A stretch of DNA of 64,000 nt from Odobenus rosmarus divergens. Lineage: Eukaryota; Chordata; Mammalia; Carnivora; Odobenidae. The position numbers and the translations under genes are program-made. Location: assembly GCF_000321225.1 (NCBI RefSeq), contig NW_004450478.1:2699634-2763633 (forward strand). The letters are read 5' to 3'. Below the pieces are notes generated by a model. It did no database searches, was not told the DNA's origin, and saw only the letters and a list, made by a program, of their open reading frames with translations. Shown one piece after another: positions 1 to 12,544 of the stretch (position 1 is the first letter of the stretch; each line of letters begins with the position of its first letter).

Positions 1-1914
1 ATCACCCACATGGAACCACCATGGAGGATGACTATTTACAACCTGTTCACTCTCCTGAATGTGAGAAAGAAAATGCTTTCCTTTACTTCTACACTGAAGA
101 TGCCAGCCAACTCCTTAGCAAGGGTCTGAGGTAGAGTCACTAACAACTGAAGCATGTTATTGGAGGCTCCCTTCCTTCAAAGTCAGACTCTGAATGAGAA
201 GTCTTCTCTAACGCTTCATAGCATGTGATTAATGAGCCAGACATAATTAATTGCAGCGAGAAAAAGTATTTAGAAAGAATGTGCGTCATGTTTGAATTAT
301 CTCTGGTCCTCCACCTGTCTGTGGTCCTGCCTCTTGTCACTGGCATGGCTCTTGAGATAGGAAAGCAGAGTCCTATGACAAATGGCTATATGAATGGACT
401 AGAGGAGGAAGCAGACCTTCTCTGTGATTTGCAGTTTCAGAGAAGCTACACTGCTTGCTAATACTACAAAAATTAAAGTCCACAGTATAGGGTGAGTTGA
501 ATTAGGCACATGAAATGCCAAATGAGTCTCCATTCCACTCTGCAGTAGAGAATGTTAATTCACTGGTCACGATAACAGTCATCCAATGCTGGCAATTTCA
601 ATAAAACTAGATATTAAGTTCTGCTTTCAAAGTGAAGAAAAATACATATCATGATTTTGCTAGCAGCTTCTGTAGTGCTTGATTCATATGTAGATGAATC
701 AAATTCATATAATGCTGGAAACTTTTTTTTTTAATCCTCAAATATAAATTTCAACTGTTTGGAGTGAAGGAAAAAACCCTAAAGTCATTTTTACTAAGTT
801 AACTGCATATTTATTTTGAAAAATTAGGATGCTTACTCAAAATATCTGTAGTCTACTCCTAATTTATTACTTTGTGTGTTGAAATCAGAAGTTCTATGAT
901 GACTGTGTATAAACCAGGCAATCAGAGAAATGTTTAAGCTCAATGGGTTCTAACCAGTTATATATGGGATATCCAATTAAATATACTAAGTTTGGCTAAA
1001 ATAATTAAAGTAGCTCCTAAAAGTTTTAACATTAATGAAGAACTTAGAGAATTCAACTCACCCAAAGCTGTACAAATGAGAAAAACAGAAAAGGATATGC
1101 TTCAGAAAAACTAGAGGGGCAAGAGAGAAAATTAGACTGACCAGTTAGAGCTCCTGACGGTATTTCTCTCCCAAGACAGAGCTTTTAACACACTACTGTA
1201 TCACTTCTCTCTTGTCAAGCTTCAAAAACAAAAATCATGCATATTCTGATCATTCTTCAGATAGATCTCCTCTGATGCTTCATAATGCAAACAGAACAAC
1301 TCAATGAAAAAAGCAAATATAAGCTAATTTTTACTTGCTAAACTATTACAAGCTGCTTGAAATAGTTCACTTTAATGGAGTAATCAATTCAGCAGTTCTA
1401 ATTTACCTTAATATTTAAAATGTATCTGAAATCAACCACCAGCTGCTGTTTCCCTATAGTATTTGTATTTGTAAAACAAGCATGATGACTGTCACTGTGA
1501 ATTATGAGATATCAACATCTCAAGAAATGTTAAATAGAAGTAGAGCTATTCAAACAGAAAAAGTGAGAGAAATACACAAAATGAAAACCTTAATTTCAAA
1601 AATATTACTACTCTCAAAATGTGTATCTAAGAGGTAAGCAAACTGTTAAGTCTTTTGTTATCTTAAAATATTATTTAATCAAATTAGAAGAACAATGATC
1701 TGGCTCCAATGCTTTGTAAAGGAAAACAGGTTCTTGGATTTGTATGAGTCTCCATCCTCAGAGAGGCAGAAGAACCTGCATCCTTCTGTGTATATTGATA
1801 ATGTGGTACCAAGGCCATCAACTCAAAGTGTATGAACAGACACTAGAATTGAACCTTTAGAATGTCTTTATATCAATGCTTCTAAAAGTAAAAAGCCACT
1901 TAGGTGGAAACTTT
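1..1914. other. Intron without recognised features
   Basis: AT-rich sequence downstream of the exon at 6933. Short frames near 140-461 carry no family resemblance, and no splice-flanked CAPS exon was seen. Confidence 0.6.
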
Positions 1915-1928
1915 AAAAATTCATTTTG

Positions 1929-2095
1929 GGGGCGCCTGGGTGGCTCTGTCAGTTAAGCATCCAACTCTTAATTTCAGCTCGTCATGTTCTCAGGGTCCTG
2001 GGATCGAGCCCTGCACCAGAATCCAGTCAGTGGGGAGTCGGCTTGAGGATTCTCTCTTCCTCTCCCTCTGCTTCTGTTCTCTCTCTCAAATAAAT
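1929..2095 (+). mobile_element. CAN-SINE
   Basis: tRNA-derived head (ggcgcctgggtggctctgtc) and CT-rich tail. Perfect 14-bp target duplication aaaaattcattttg at 1915-1928 and 2096-2109. Confidence 0.95.
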
Positions 2096-2287
2096 AAAAA
2101 TTCATTTTGTACTCAAGAACACCTTTCAGCAAGTTTAAAAGTTACTAAGGAGTGCAAGAATTCCTTCTGAAAGACTCAATGGAAACCTCACTGTCCACAT
2201 AGATGTCCTGTGACATAATTATTTAGATCTTTATATGGCTATCTAAGTAAGCCTTGCTTTTAAAGTCTTAGGGACAAAATCATCTTT

Positions 2288-2460
2288 AAATTTTTTTTTT
2301 TATTTGAGCTAGTTGACACATAATGTTACATTAGTTTTAGGTGTACAAACATAGTGATTTGACAAGTTGATACCCCATGCTGTGCTCACCACAAGCATAG
2401 TTACCATCTGTCACCGTCCAGTACTATTACAATATCACTGATGAACTATATACTTTTGGG
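2288..2460 (-). mobile_element. Old LINE-1 3'UTR
   Basis: T-run then agttgacacataatgttaca and caccacaagcatagttacca, the reverse complement of an L1MA-type 3'UTR. Confidence 0.75.
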
Positions 2461-2744
2461 TGCTTGACTGGTTAACTATTTGCCTGCTGGAACAAGCCCA
2501 TAATATGAAAAATTCGCTATTTTTGCCTCCAGGTATTCCCTAAGGCACCGGGTGGAGGGTTGGCCACCAATTCAGATGAAAAATCTCCATATGCCACCTC
2601 CATTTCCATAAATAGGTATTTGCACCTGCCATCTACAAACAAAATCTGCATTACAAGCACTTGCCAAAGAACCTAACCTTCCACTGCCCAATGCCTACTT
2701 AAATTTGAACTATCATTTTGCAAAACTATATGCTATAGATTTTT

Positions 2745-2921
2745 TTTTTTAGAAATTTATTTATTTGAGAGAGCGAGAGAGTACATGAGGGGGGGAGGGT
2801 CAGAGGGAGAAGCAGACTCCCCGCTGAGCAGGGAGCCCAATGTGGGACTCAATCCTGGGACTCCAGGATCATGACTTGAGCCGAAGGCAGTCACTTAACC
2901 AATTGAGCCACCCAGGCACCC
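2745..2921 (-). mobile_element. CAN-SINE
   Basis: Reverse-oriented copy ending gagccacccaggcaccc. Target duplication is diverged: ctatagattttt (2733-2744) and ctacagactttt (2922-2933). Confidence 0.92.
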
Positions 2922-2949
2922 CTACAGACTTTTTCTTACCCCTAGGACT

Positions 2950-3150
2950 TACTAGTTCTCAACCCTGGTTGCCCAGTGATACTTTTTGCACCAATGCTTC
3001 TCAACCTTATGTGCACATACTATCTCCTGAGAAGTGCTTAAAATACTCCTGTCTGGACTCACCCCAAACCAACCAAAAGAAAAGTGTGGGCTCACATTAT
3101 GCACTCCCTAAGGGGGTTCTTATGCACACACAGGGTTGAGAATCACTGTC
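2950..3150 (+). mobile_element. Small hAT-type element with inverted ends
   Basis: The left end actagttctcaaccctgg and right end cagggttgagaatcactgt are imperfect inverted repeats of the kind that bound MER5-group elements, about 200 bp apart. The interior is diverged. Confidence 0.6.
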
Positions 3151-3359
3151 ACATATAAAAGCGCAGCCAGAGAGTACTGTAATAAGAAGCAAACCCATAG
3201 CATAAAATGATATAAAATGTATTAAAGAACTATGCATAAAATGACATTAGCTTAAATAATATCTCATTCTTACATTAAGCCATGAAATTAAATTGGCCCA
3301 CACTCAAACCATAATTTGTAAAATACTGCCAAATTTCTTCATCTTATCAGGTGTCCTAC

Positions 3360-3445
3360 TTAGTGATTTAGAACATAGGTTTTGGGGTCAAACCACCCAA
3401 GTTCAAATACTGACTCTTGCACTTGCTGAGTGGTCTTAATCGGAT
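3360..3445 (+). mobile_element. MIR fossil
   Basis: aggttttggggtcaaaccac and gttcaaatactgactcttgc match the MIR core. An old mammalian SINE. Confidence 0.7.
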
Positions 3446-3524
3446 TCTCACTTTTCTGTCTCACCATGAAATGTTACTACCATTCTCAAAGAGCATTAAA
3501 TGGGGTGAGCAGTCCGATTTCTTT

Positions 3525-3960
3525 CCCTTGCATTTAAATTTCATCTATGTTGTTGCATGAGTTAAGTCTATTATGGAGGTACCACAGTTTATCCATTCCT
3601 CTGTTGAAGGACCTCTTACTCCTCCAGTTTTTAGTGATTACGAATAAAGCTGTTATAAACATTCCCATATATTTACTAATAAACCCTTGTGTAAATACCT
3701 AAGAGGGAAACTGCTGGGTGATATGGCATGTCTATGTTTCACTTAAAAAAAAAAAAAAAAAAAAACCTCACAAATTGTATTCCCAAAGTGGCTGTATAGT
3801 TTTGCATTTCTACCAGCAGAGATTAAGTTTCTGTTGTTCTGCATCTTTGTCAACATTTGTTATTGTCAGCTTTCTTGTACCTTAGCCATTTTACCAGCTG
3901 TACAGTGGTGGTATCTCCTTGTGGTATAAATCTATTTTACAGATTGTGTTGCTCATCTTT
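3525..3960 (-). mobile_element. LINE-1 fragment, minus orientation
   Basis: gaataaagctgttataaaca, ttcccaaagtggctgtatag and tcaacatttgttattgtcag are reverse-complement L1 motifs. A 20-base A-run at 3746-3765 lies inside, opposite to the expected tail direction. Confidence 0.75.
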
Positions 3961-4394
3961 GAATTCAACTGCTATGCAAAATTTTAATTAGAAAACTTCA
4001 CTTTAAAACTAAGATCTCTAGATATCTATTTATAAAAGTTTAGACTAAATTTCAGATCATGTAAGCCCTTTTCCTTCAAATTAAAAAAAAAACTATTCCT
4101 GCTTCTCAGTATAAAAGTAGATAAATACATAGCAAACATTACTAGTAGCTCCATGACCCAGAGAGGATCACCAGCGTCTTCTGCACACCAGTGTATACAT
4201 CCACGGGCTCAGACTATAACCCATCTGAAGATCCAAAGTTTAAAGCAGGAATGAATCAGGTATGTTTGAGGAACAGAAAGAAAGCTGAGTATGGAGGAAC
4301 AATGATAGTAAGCAAGGTGGCTGTAACAGGAGATGAAATCAGAAGAAAAGGTCAGTTCATTTATAGCAGGGTACTTCAATGTTGGTGTGTGTGG

Positions 4395-4550
4395 AAATTG
4401 CCAGGAGGCCTCGTTAAACAGACCGCAGCACATCACCTTCAGAGTTTCTGGTCCAGCAGAGCAAGTCCTGCAGATTCTGAGAATCTGCATTTCTAACAAT
4501 TTTCCAGATACTGCTGATGTTGCTGATCCAAGGTCCCACCCTGAGAACCA
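4395..4550 (+). mobile_element. MER5-like hAT DNA transposon fossil
   Basis: tgagaatctgcatttctaac, tgctgatgttgctgatccaa and tgagaaccattctt are typical of MER5A-type elements. Confidence 0.75.
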
Positions 4551-5084
4551 TTCTTGGGCATGCTACACTATGATGAGGAGTCTGAATTTTAATCCAAATA
4601 AAAGAGAAGACATGAAGATTTTAAGGGCGGAATGATGTGATTTGTTTTGAATTTTAAATAGATCATAGTGGCTGAAGTGTGAAAGCTAGATCAGAGGAGA
4701 CAAGATGATAAATGGCACAGTAGTAAAGCAAACTGTCACCAGCAAGGAAGGATGGTGTCCTGAATTAGGGCAGAGGAGATATTAAGATGTGGATATATTC
4801 AGAATAAATTTAGGAAAAGCTGACAGAACTTTCAAATAGACAGGAGTATTATATGTCAAGGTCACTGGCTTGAAAACTGCCTCTCTGACTTTATGGGGGT
4901 GCTAATCATTAAGTTCTATTTTAGAAAAATTTAGTTTGAGATAACTGTTAAATGCAACTAGAAATACCAAGTATGCAGGCTGGATATGCAATCCGAAGCT
5001 CCAAGAAAGAAAAATAAAAAATTGGAAGTCATTAACACATAAATCATAATTATAATCATGGAACCTACTCAGATCATTAGTATA

Positions 5085-5305
5085 GTTCAATGGATCTCTA
5101 AGTAGGGTGATGTTGCACAGCTTCCAGGGGACATTTAGCAATGTCTGGAGACATTCTTGATCATCTTAAGACTGGGTGAACTACTGGCATCTGACAGAGG
5201 CTATGGATGCTGCTAACTAAAGTGTACAGAAAAGCTCCTAACAACAAAGCATTTTCCTGCTTAAAATATCAATAGTGCTGGGGTTCAGAAACTCTTGTAC
5301 GGAAA
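5085..5305 (+). mobile_element. MER20 (hAT-Charlie) DNA transposon fossil
   Basis: aatgtctggagacattcttg, tggatgctgctaactaaagt and atatcaatagtgctggggtt match the MER20 consensus as I remember it. These are pre-carnivore insertions. Confidence 0.8.
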
Positions 5306-5410
5306 GAAAAGTGGTCTTATATGAAGGGAGCAAAGGGGTATGAGGCCTTTCTCAGACATACAAATGACAGGAAAACATACCACTTACATACCCAATTTAA
5401 AACCTGCTTA

Positions 5411-5601
5411 GGGGCGCCTGGGTGGCTCAGTCGTTAAGCGTCTGCCTCCTGCTCAGGTCATGATCCCAGAGTCCTGGGATCGAGCCCTGCATCGGGCTCC
5501 CTGTTCCACGGGAAGCCTGCTTCTCCCTCTCCCACTCCCCCTGCTTGTGTTCCCTCTCTGTGTCTCTCTCTGTCAAAAAAAATAAAAAAAATAAAAAAAA
5601 T
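5411..5601 (+). mobile_element. CAN-SINE, young subtype
   Basis: Head ggggcgcctgggtggctcag followed by tcgttaagcg, lacking one G compared with other copies. Tail of three aataaaaaaa units. Perfect duplication aaaacctgctta at 5399-5410 and 5602-5613. Confidence 0.96.
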
Positions 5602-6932
5602 AAAACCTGCTTAAATATATATATGGCCAGTGGAGAAATGAATTAAAAATACCGAGAGAATTACATTATAGCTTTAGACTTAAAATGGCTGCTATTAGAC
5701 AGTACAAAATAGTTATAAAGGAAATAGGGTAAAATTAACATAATAGTTTAAAAGAAAAATCCTGATTCATCAATCCGTAAGACCAAATGTAATCTCCAGG
5801 GCTCTTCTGTGAGATTATGCTACCTCTACACTTTTGTTGGATGAATCAGTGCACAAATATGTAGGCACATGAATGAATGGTATGGCTTAGCTCATAAGTC
5901 TTAACAAATACATTTAATAAGGAAACAGAGGACGAAATTGGGAATGTGATTGCTGACTCTCAATTTCTGGAGTGTGGGTACAGATTCACAAAATCCCTAG
6001 AAATGGAAAAACTCTAAAGGAGACAGAAGAGAAGGATTTGAAATGAATAGAAATCACAACTTTGGAGAAAAAAAATTCCAGTATACCCAATGATCCCAGT
6101 ATCCTTTAAAATCTAGCACCACACAAGCTGTCAATCATCACCAGAAATTTTCAAGGAAGATTTTGGAAGGCTTTAATCTCTGGAAAATACCTATCAATTC
6201 AGTCTTCAGGTCTGGGGAAGAGAGATCCACGTTACAGAAGATAACTTTATAGCCTACTCACTGAAGCCCATCTACTTTATAAATGACACTGCAGATAATC
6301 TTTCCCACAGAGAGGTGTTAAGATCACAAATCTACCCTAATCTTAATGCTTTTAACTGCCAGAAGAAGCTGAGTATAGTGGAGAGACACTAGCATTAGAG
6401 GATAAATATATTCCAGGTATGAGGTGAGTACAGGATAAAAAATTCAATGTTAAAAGATGTGTGAAAAAGAGCTTCTCACAGGGAAAGCAGGAGTGGTAAG
6501 AGAGAAGTAGCCTTAGATATTCTAATCAGTCAAATCATAATGGACCTAAACAGATGACCTCAAAGATCAAGATACTGCTTTTAATTCATGGACAGAAATG
6601 TTTAAATGAGAATTACCTCTCACCAAGAAGGACAAGTTGGCCTGTACCATTCACATCCACTGAGCAGTACATGTGTAAGAAAAACAGGTCCCTATGATCT
6701 TAGTACACGCAACCTTGACATACCCAAGGCCCATCACACTACTTTCTAAGTCACTGATAATTATGTTCAATAAGTTGGAGCTGTAATCCGGGACCGTGGA
6801 AAATTACAAATAAATTATTTTACGTAGTTTATGAACAGAAAGTTCACACGCTACATACTGGTCTACTTTAACTGTGAATCAAAAGAAGTAAAAATGTGTG
6901 ACCTTGAACACACAGGGCTGAGTACGACTCAC

Positions 6933-7044
6933 CCTTCCCAGTTCTTTATCTTCAAGGGCCAGGACCCCAGTGCTTTCCGTGAAGAGTTTTACTTTGACCA
7001 CAGGCCGAGGATGGGTGGTGGTGAAATCACCTTGAGTTCCCCAT
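6933..7044 (-). CDS. CADPS2: CADPS2 exon: middle of the C2 domain
   Basis: This 112-nt exon completes the split codon (CA|A = Gln) and adds 37 residues, starting [20 protein letters not shown] and ending [10 protein letters not shown] in phase 0. The acceptor is TGACTTTATTGCAG (AG at 7046-7045) and the donor is AGG|GTGAGT (GT at 6932-6931). Joined to the previous exon it reads SRP-Q-WGTQGDF, which is contiguous in CAPS proteins, so no exon is missing between them despite the 45.8-kb intron. The block '[19 protein letters not shown]' is the hallmark beta-strand/loop region of the CAPS C2 domain. CpG dinucleotides and codon third positions look like a normal constrained exon. The next exon (rest of C2 and the PH domain) must lie beyond position 1. 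Confidence 0.93.
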
Positions 7045-8811
7045 CTGCAATAAAGTCACAAAGATTTTCTTTAAAATGCAGCATTTTTTTCCAGACAGAT
7101 GTATCTCCTTAGAAGGCCCATTAAGCCATACAGAATCTTTTGTGGCTCAATGAGATTTTTATCTTTGCTTCTGTTTCTGACAGATGGCACAGTCAAGAAG
7201 AAAAATAACAATAAGTTTTACAGCTTATAAGAATTCCAAAGCTGTTCCAAAAATTAGCACATTAGAGTATAAAGGACAGTGTGCAATGAGAATTTAGGTT
7301 AAGGTAAAGCATTATATACGTAGTCACTGAAATCTACTATTTATTCAAATACAAATTATAACCCCATTATTATGGATGCCTAGAGAGAAATCGCTAAGTT
7401 TCTTTATATAAAAGACAGTTTCAAGGAAACCTTTTTTTGCATGCTTAAGACTTTACCCTATCACTTCTTGGAAAGTCTTTACTAGATATTTTATATTTTA
7501 AAAAGTGGAGGTAATGATCTCAAGTCTATTACTTTATATGATTTTTAAAAGCTCCTATCAAAAGGAAAGAAATAAGCATTGTAAAAATATGAACGTTTTG
7601 CAGTTAATTTCCCAACACTCTCCTAGGAATGGAGTAAGTCTGTCGACATCTGGCTTTTCAAATCATCATAAAAAAATAACATTTTTCTTGGCTTATCTTT
7701 TAATTAGTGGCATCTCAGCTTTGCCACACACCAATTCATCATAGCGTATTTACAAACTCAACTGGCACACACCTGGTATTAAAAAATCTTATCAATATTT
7801 CTCATAACTCTGAGATCACAGACATGAGACGCAGCAGAGCAGGAAGAAAATGCCATTGAGAAAAACTCACAAAAGTGAGATTTAACAAAATAAGGATCCC
7901 TGCTACAAGTAAATCGCCATAGAAAAATACAGATTTTCTTTTATTGTTTTAAAAAAACAAATTTACCCTTCTCAAGGCATTATCTGAACTTTGTTTTATA
8001 AACCATGTTCAGAAAGCTTGGGAAATACAAAAAAATGGAGGAAAGTCTAATAAAAACTGAATAACTGTGCCGTCTTCCTCTGCAACCACAGCAGTGATAA
8101 CACCGTAATATGTGTACAGTAAAGCAGAGGCCACTTCAGTGACCGTGGAAACCCATATCCAGACGCCACTTGTTCTCCGAAATTAAAGTCATATGCTAGA
8201 GGGAAAGGACAGATTCAATTAGGATGGAAAAGCAGCTTAATTTTTATTTAGAATTCTAGAAAGGGGTTAGCAAAGAATTTTTTGCCATTTCATAGAATTA
8301 AGATGGCCTGAGATAAAGTAGAGCTAAACTAAGACTAAAAATGAAAAGGGATTCAGAACCAAAATAAGGGAGAAAAATTCTCAATTTCGTGTGTGAGATC
8401 TTCAGCCTTGAGTGGTCAAGGCCATCCAGATGACAACTCTGGAGTAGATTCCCAGGACATATTCGTCTTTATTTGGTGTCCTGTGATTAAATGTGGAAAA
8501 CTAATCCTTCGAGACATTTTCGTTACAATTGAAATCAAAGATTTGTAGTAGCCATGTAGACACAGCCTAGCAGGTTTATATAGAATTTGTTCATCTTTTA
8601 AACTAATTCTCCCCATAAAAATTTATTTGTTTTTTTCCTCTAATATCAAAATCCCTCAAAAGTACTTATCCTGTTTTATACAATTGTTTGTAATTTCCCA
8701 TCTACAGCAACATGCCGTTCTCCAAAGAGAAATATACTGACGACCACATTAACCATCACTGGGGGACTTGATGAATTTCATCTTTTAACCCCATCTCTTT
8801 GCCACTTTACA
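7045..8811. other. Intron without recognised features
   Basis: Follows the exon on its 5' side. The segment next to the exon is the acceptor tract; the rest holds no repeat I can name. Confidence 0.6.
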
Positions 8812-8824
8812 TGAAGGGAAATGC

Positions 8825-8899
8825 GTGCTTGCTTTGGCAGCACATATATTAAAATTGGAACAATACAAGATTAGCATGGCCCTGCGCAAGGATGATACG
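8825..8899 (+). pseudogene. U6 snRNA retropseudogene, 3'-truncated, no poly(A)
   Basis: It begins gtgcttgctttggcagcaca, the 5' end of U6 spliceosomal RNA, and runs through gattagcatggcc and tgcgcaaggatgatacg, stopping about 25 nt short of the U6 3' end. Small losses (four bases in the ACAGAGA region and one C) and C-to-T changes at former CpGs show it is dead. Near-perfect repeats tgaagggaaatgc (8812-8824) and tgaagggaaaggc (8900-8912) flank it and look like a target-site duplication. There is no A-tail. The missing ACAGAGA box makes it non-functional in splicing. An internal deletion of a longer U6 copy is a less likely alternative. Confidence 0.85.
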
Positions 8900-8923
8900 T
8901 GAAGGGAAAGGCACTGCCAATTC

Positions 8924-9504
8924 TGTTAGAATAAGACAAATAAACAACAATGCATATGTAAAGAACTGTGCTCACTCATGATCCTGGGAACACCCAGAAA
9001 ACTGCCTTTTACCTCAGATCCTTCATAAACACACATCTTCAACAACTATTCTTTGAGGGTTCAGGACAGGCCACTCCAATATATGCCATTTTGGCACATT
9101 ATCTTGAATTAAAGTTACTTAAGTGCAACAAGGATACTCTGACTCCTCCATTTTGCCCCTGAAAGCAGGAAATACATCTCCCACATGAAAGATACCCTCC
9201 CCAGTCACCCGTAGTAGAAAATATCCTTATTACCAGAAACAGGGAATTTAGGGCCAAGGAGACTGTATAAACAAACCTCATTACTTCTTTACTAACTTAC
9301 CATCCCCAGAGCTCAAACTTCTCTGTCAATTCTTCACAAATTTATTGTTTGTCTAAGAAATATAAAAGCTGCCCTCTTGGTCACTTCTTTGAGTCTCATA
9401 TTTCATATACATACAAATTAAATTCGTTTTTCTCCTGTTAATCTGCCTTATGTCAATTATTAGACCAGCCAAAAAACTAGAAGGAAAAGTTTTCCACCCT
9501 TACA
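8924..9504 (+). mobile_element. Candidate solo endogenous-retrovirus LTR
   Basis: The right half looks like an LTR: a TATA-like tataaaagct (9361-9370), an attaaa-type signal (9418-9423), then tctcctgttaatctgcctta and attattagaccagcc, ending in CA at 9504. This ending resembles class I ERV LTRs. The left boundary (TG at 8924) is a guess and no target duplication was found. Confidence 0.45.
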
Positions 9505-9924
9505 TCTCTAAATCTTTATTCACTAGACATCTCTCATCTACTCACTAGACACATTTTATTATGTAAATCATATATTAAGTGTCCAAAAATGAGATACAGT
9601 TTAAAGAATAAAAATCAGCATTCCCACCACTCAAGTTAAGAGGGAGAATATACCAGTATATCAGAAGAGTCCTCTTTGTGCCCTACCCTGGTCACATCTT
9701 CCTCTCATCCCAAGCCCACGCTACCACCAGAGTAGCTAGGATTCTGGGTTCTATATTTATTATTGTCTTAAATTTCTTTTTAAAGGGAGTATTTTTAGCA
9801 TTTTACCTCTAGAGGTGATCATTGCTCCAGGTATCTTATAGCTGGTCTTTCATGCGTAAAGGAAATTCTCTTCTGAGTTCATTAGATAACCACAAATAAA
9901 TCAGAGTATGCGTCTTATACACAT

Positions 9925-10065
9925 ATATCAGATATGTGATATATATTATATCAGTTATGTCCTGGATTTTCCATCACAGATACAGGTATATTTTATGGAT
10001 GGTCATAGATATATCATAGATATCATATATATATATATCAGATATAGATCATAGAAAGATCCTAC
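9925..10065. repeat. AT-rich (TATC/GATA)-like tract
   Basis: Repeated atatcaga, atatata and gatatc units, partly palindromic. Simple sequence without other meaning that I can see. Confidence 0.7.
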
Positions 10066-10079
10066 CTATCTGTAATCCA

Positions 10080-11106
10080 GAAATGAATGCTCTATTAAAC
10101 TTTTTTCCTGTACCTACTGAGATGATTAGTAATTGTGGTGGTTTAGCATTTTCTTGCTTTTCAAAGATAAACCTATTTCCTTAAAAAAAAAAAAAACAGA
10201 TTTAGAACGCTGTAGTTTGGCATTTTGTATCAATATTCATGATTGAGACTAGCCTGCAGATTTCCTTTTTTTTTCCTTGTAGATTTATATTCTTGCATTG
10301 TCCTGTTTTTGTTATGCTAGCCTTTTAGATGAGGTGAACAGTGCCACATTTTTATTATCTGGAAGATTCTGTAAAAAACAAAAAAAGAGAATTATCTGTT
10401 CTTGGAGTTTACCCATTAAGTTGTTTGGGTCCAATGTTTTTTTGTGGGAAGATATTTGCTACTGATTCTATTTCTTCACTGGTTATAGTTATAAAACTAC
10501 TCCAATTTTCTATTTGAACCGATTTTGATATATTACTAGAAAAAGTTACTTCATCTTTTTCAAAAGTATTTGCACAAAGTTGTAAAATACCTCTTATCTT
10601 TTGCATCTATAGTTACATATCTTTTTTCATTCCTAATATTTTTTCCATTTTTAACTCTGATATAGGTTTGTATTATTATTCTTTTCAAAGTACTATTGCT
10701 TGACTTTCATGATCTCCTCTGTTACATGCTTGTTTTCTATTTCATTAAACTCTGCTTTTTTATTTCACTGTAATTTATCTGTGTTAATTCTCCTGTTGTT
10801 TTACATTTTTAACTTGAAAGCATGGCTCATTAAGTCTTTCTTTTGTTCTAAGAATTCAAGCTTAGCATTATAATCATTTCAGGTTATAAATTTCCCTTAA
10901 CCACTTTAAGTACAGTGTCCCACAAATTTACATTATTTTTGTTATTATTTAGCTGTTTACAGGTGTGTTTCTAGAATTTATAAATGAAGTTTTACTTTTT
11001 CAAGTAAGTCCTATGCTTATTACATTGGGTTAAATAATAGAACTTGCAAGATACTCATCTCCTGAAATAACTGAAACTAGCTTTTATATATTCCAAAATA
11101 TGTAGG

Positions 11107-11143
<37 letters not shown>

Positions 11144-11470
11144 TTATGTGGGTCTTTAACTCTTCCATGAGTACGTGGAAATAAAAAGTATTCTCCATTG
11201 TGGGTACAATGTTGTATATGTGGCTATTAGGTCAAGCTTGTTAACTGTGCTATTTAAATCTATTTTATCATTACTGATCTTTTGATATCCTTTATATAGC
11301 AAGGTAAAAGTATCATCTCCCATCAAGATCAGAGATTTTGACAACTTCCTTTCATATTTTTGTCAACTTTGGTATTCTATTTGGAAATATAAAAATATTT
11401 AATAGTAACCATGGCCTTTGAATATGTACTATCTATCTTTTATCATCTGAAGGCCATGATTATTTTTCTA
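10080..11470 (-). mobile_element. Old LINE-1 ORF2 fragment
   Basis: Minus-strand ORF2-like sequence: 'tgctctattaaacttttttc' near 10089 and 'tctgttcttggagtttaccc' near 10395 are counterparts of well-known L1 ORF2 stretches. Strongly diverged, with a (TG)n repeat inside. Confidence 0.65.
11109..11150 (+). repeat. (TG)n microsatellite
   Basis: About 14 TG units followed by an imperfect continuation, inside old L1 sequence. Probably length-variable. Confidence 0.9.
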
Positions 11471-12544
11471 CCATTAGACTTGTGTAAAATTAGAGAATAC
11501 TATGCTAGGAATGGTAATAAGGTACAAAACACGCTTAGAGAAGTCACACAAGGAACCTAATCAACACATTGCAAGTAAAGCCAGTAATTTATTAGAAAAT
11601 AAAGAGCTAGATGAGTTAATAGGAAGACATTAGTAATTTAGAATTTGGAAAGCGATCCAGGATATCCATTCCGAAAACTTATGCCACTAAAGGCAGGCTA
11701 CAGGACTATCACAGGCCCCAGTAAGCAAGCCACAAGAATTTGTCTACCTAACAAGGTCTGGGACCTCCTGAGTCAAGGGGAGGGAATACTAATGGCCAGC
11801 TCCTGTGAAAGGAGAGAAAACTAAATAAAAAACATGCTTTCAGTCAGGGAGAAGCAAAGGCACAAGGATACCAGGAAATCCTACCTGTAAAAGCCAAAGG
11901 ACTAAGCTTTTATGATATTTGACAAAAATGTATAATTTTAAAGGGGTGCATAAATATATAGTGGTACATAATAGTCCTTATAAACCCCGACATTCCGGAA
12001 TACAAAATGCACCCCCTTGATAATTTCTCTTATAAAAACTAAAAGTTAGAAAGATATATACAGTTTGAAAATGCTTATGAATTCTATAATAAATGAATTA
12101 AAAACAAAAGTCCTCCCTCCCACCCTACCCCCCAAAAAGGCAAGGAAGGAGGGAAGAAGTAATAGGTGAATATTTTCAATATTCACCAAGATATTTCCTT
12201 GTTTTCTACCTAATTGGCATGTTTAAACACTTTCAGGAATTAATACCAGTTATTATCTTCCCACTATTTTCTCTGTATTATGTGATAAAAGAATACATTA
12301 CCCTTGCTGTCAATTTGCTTTGACTCAAAATACATTGCCTTTTTCTACTTCTATGAATGTATTATTTATGAGGATTCAGACTTCCAACGTAAATTTTCAA
12401 AAGATAAAATATCTACAAAGCACCTTTATGAGGACAGCAGGACTTCCTGGCTATGAAAACATACAGTAGTTCACATACCAACTGAAAAAACTGACATTAA
12501 TTATGTATTTGCTATTAAGTATACTGGAAATTTGTACCATGAGC

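Noticed and set aside
1904..2170. Frames over SINE copies encoding 'GAWVAQSVKRL'-like peptides, repeated throughout
   Set aside because: They are translations of the tRNA-derived SINE head, not genes.
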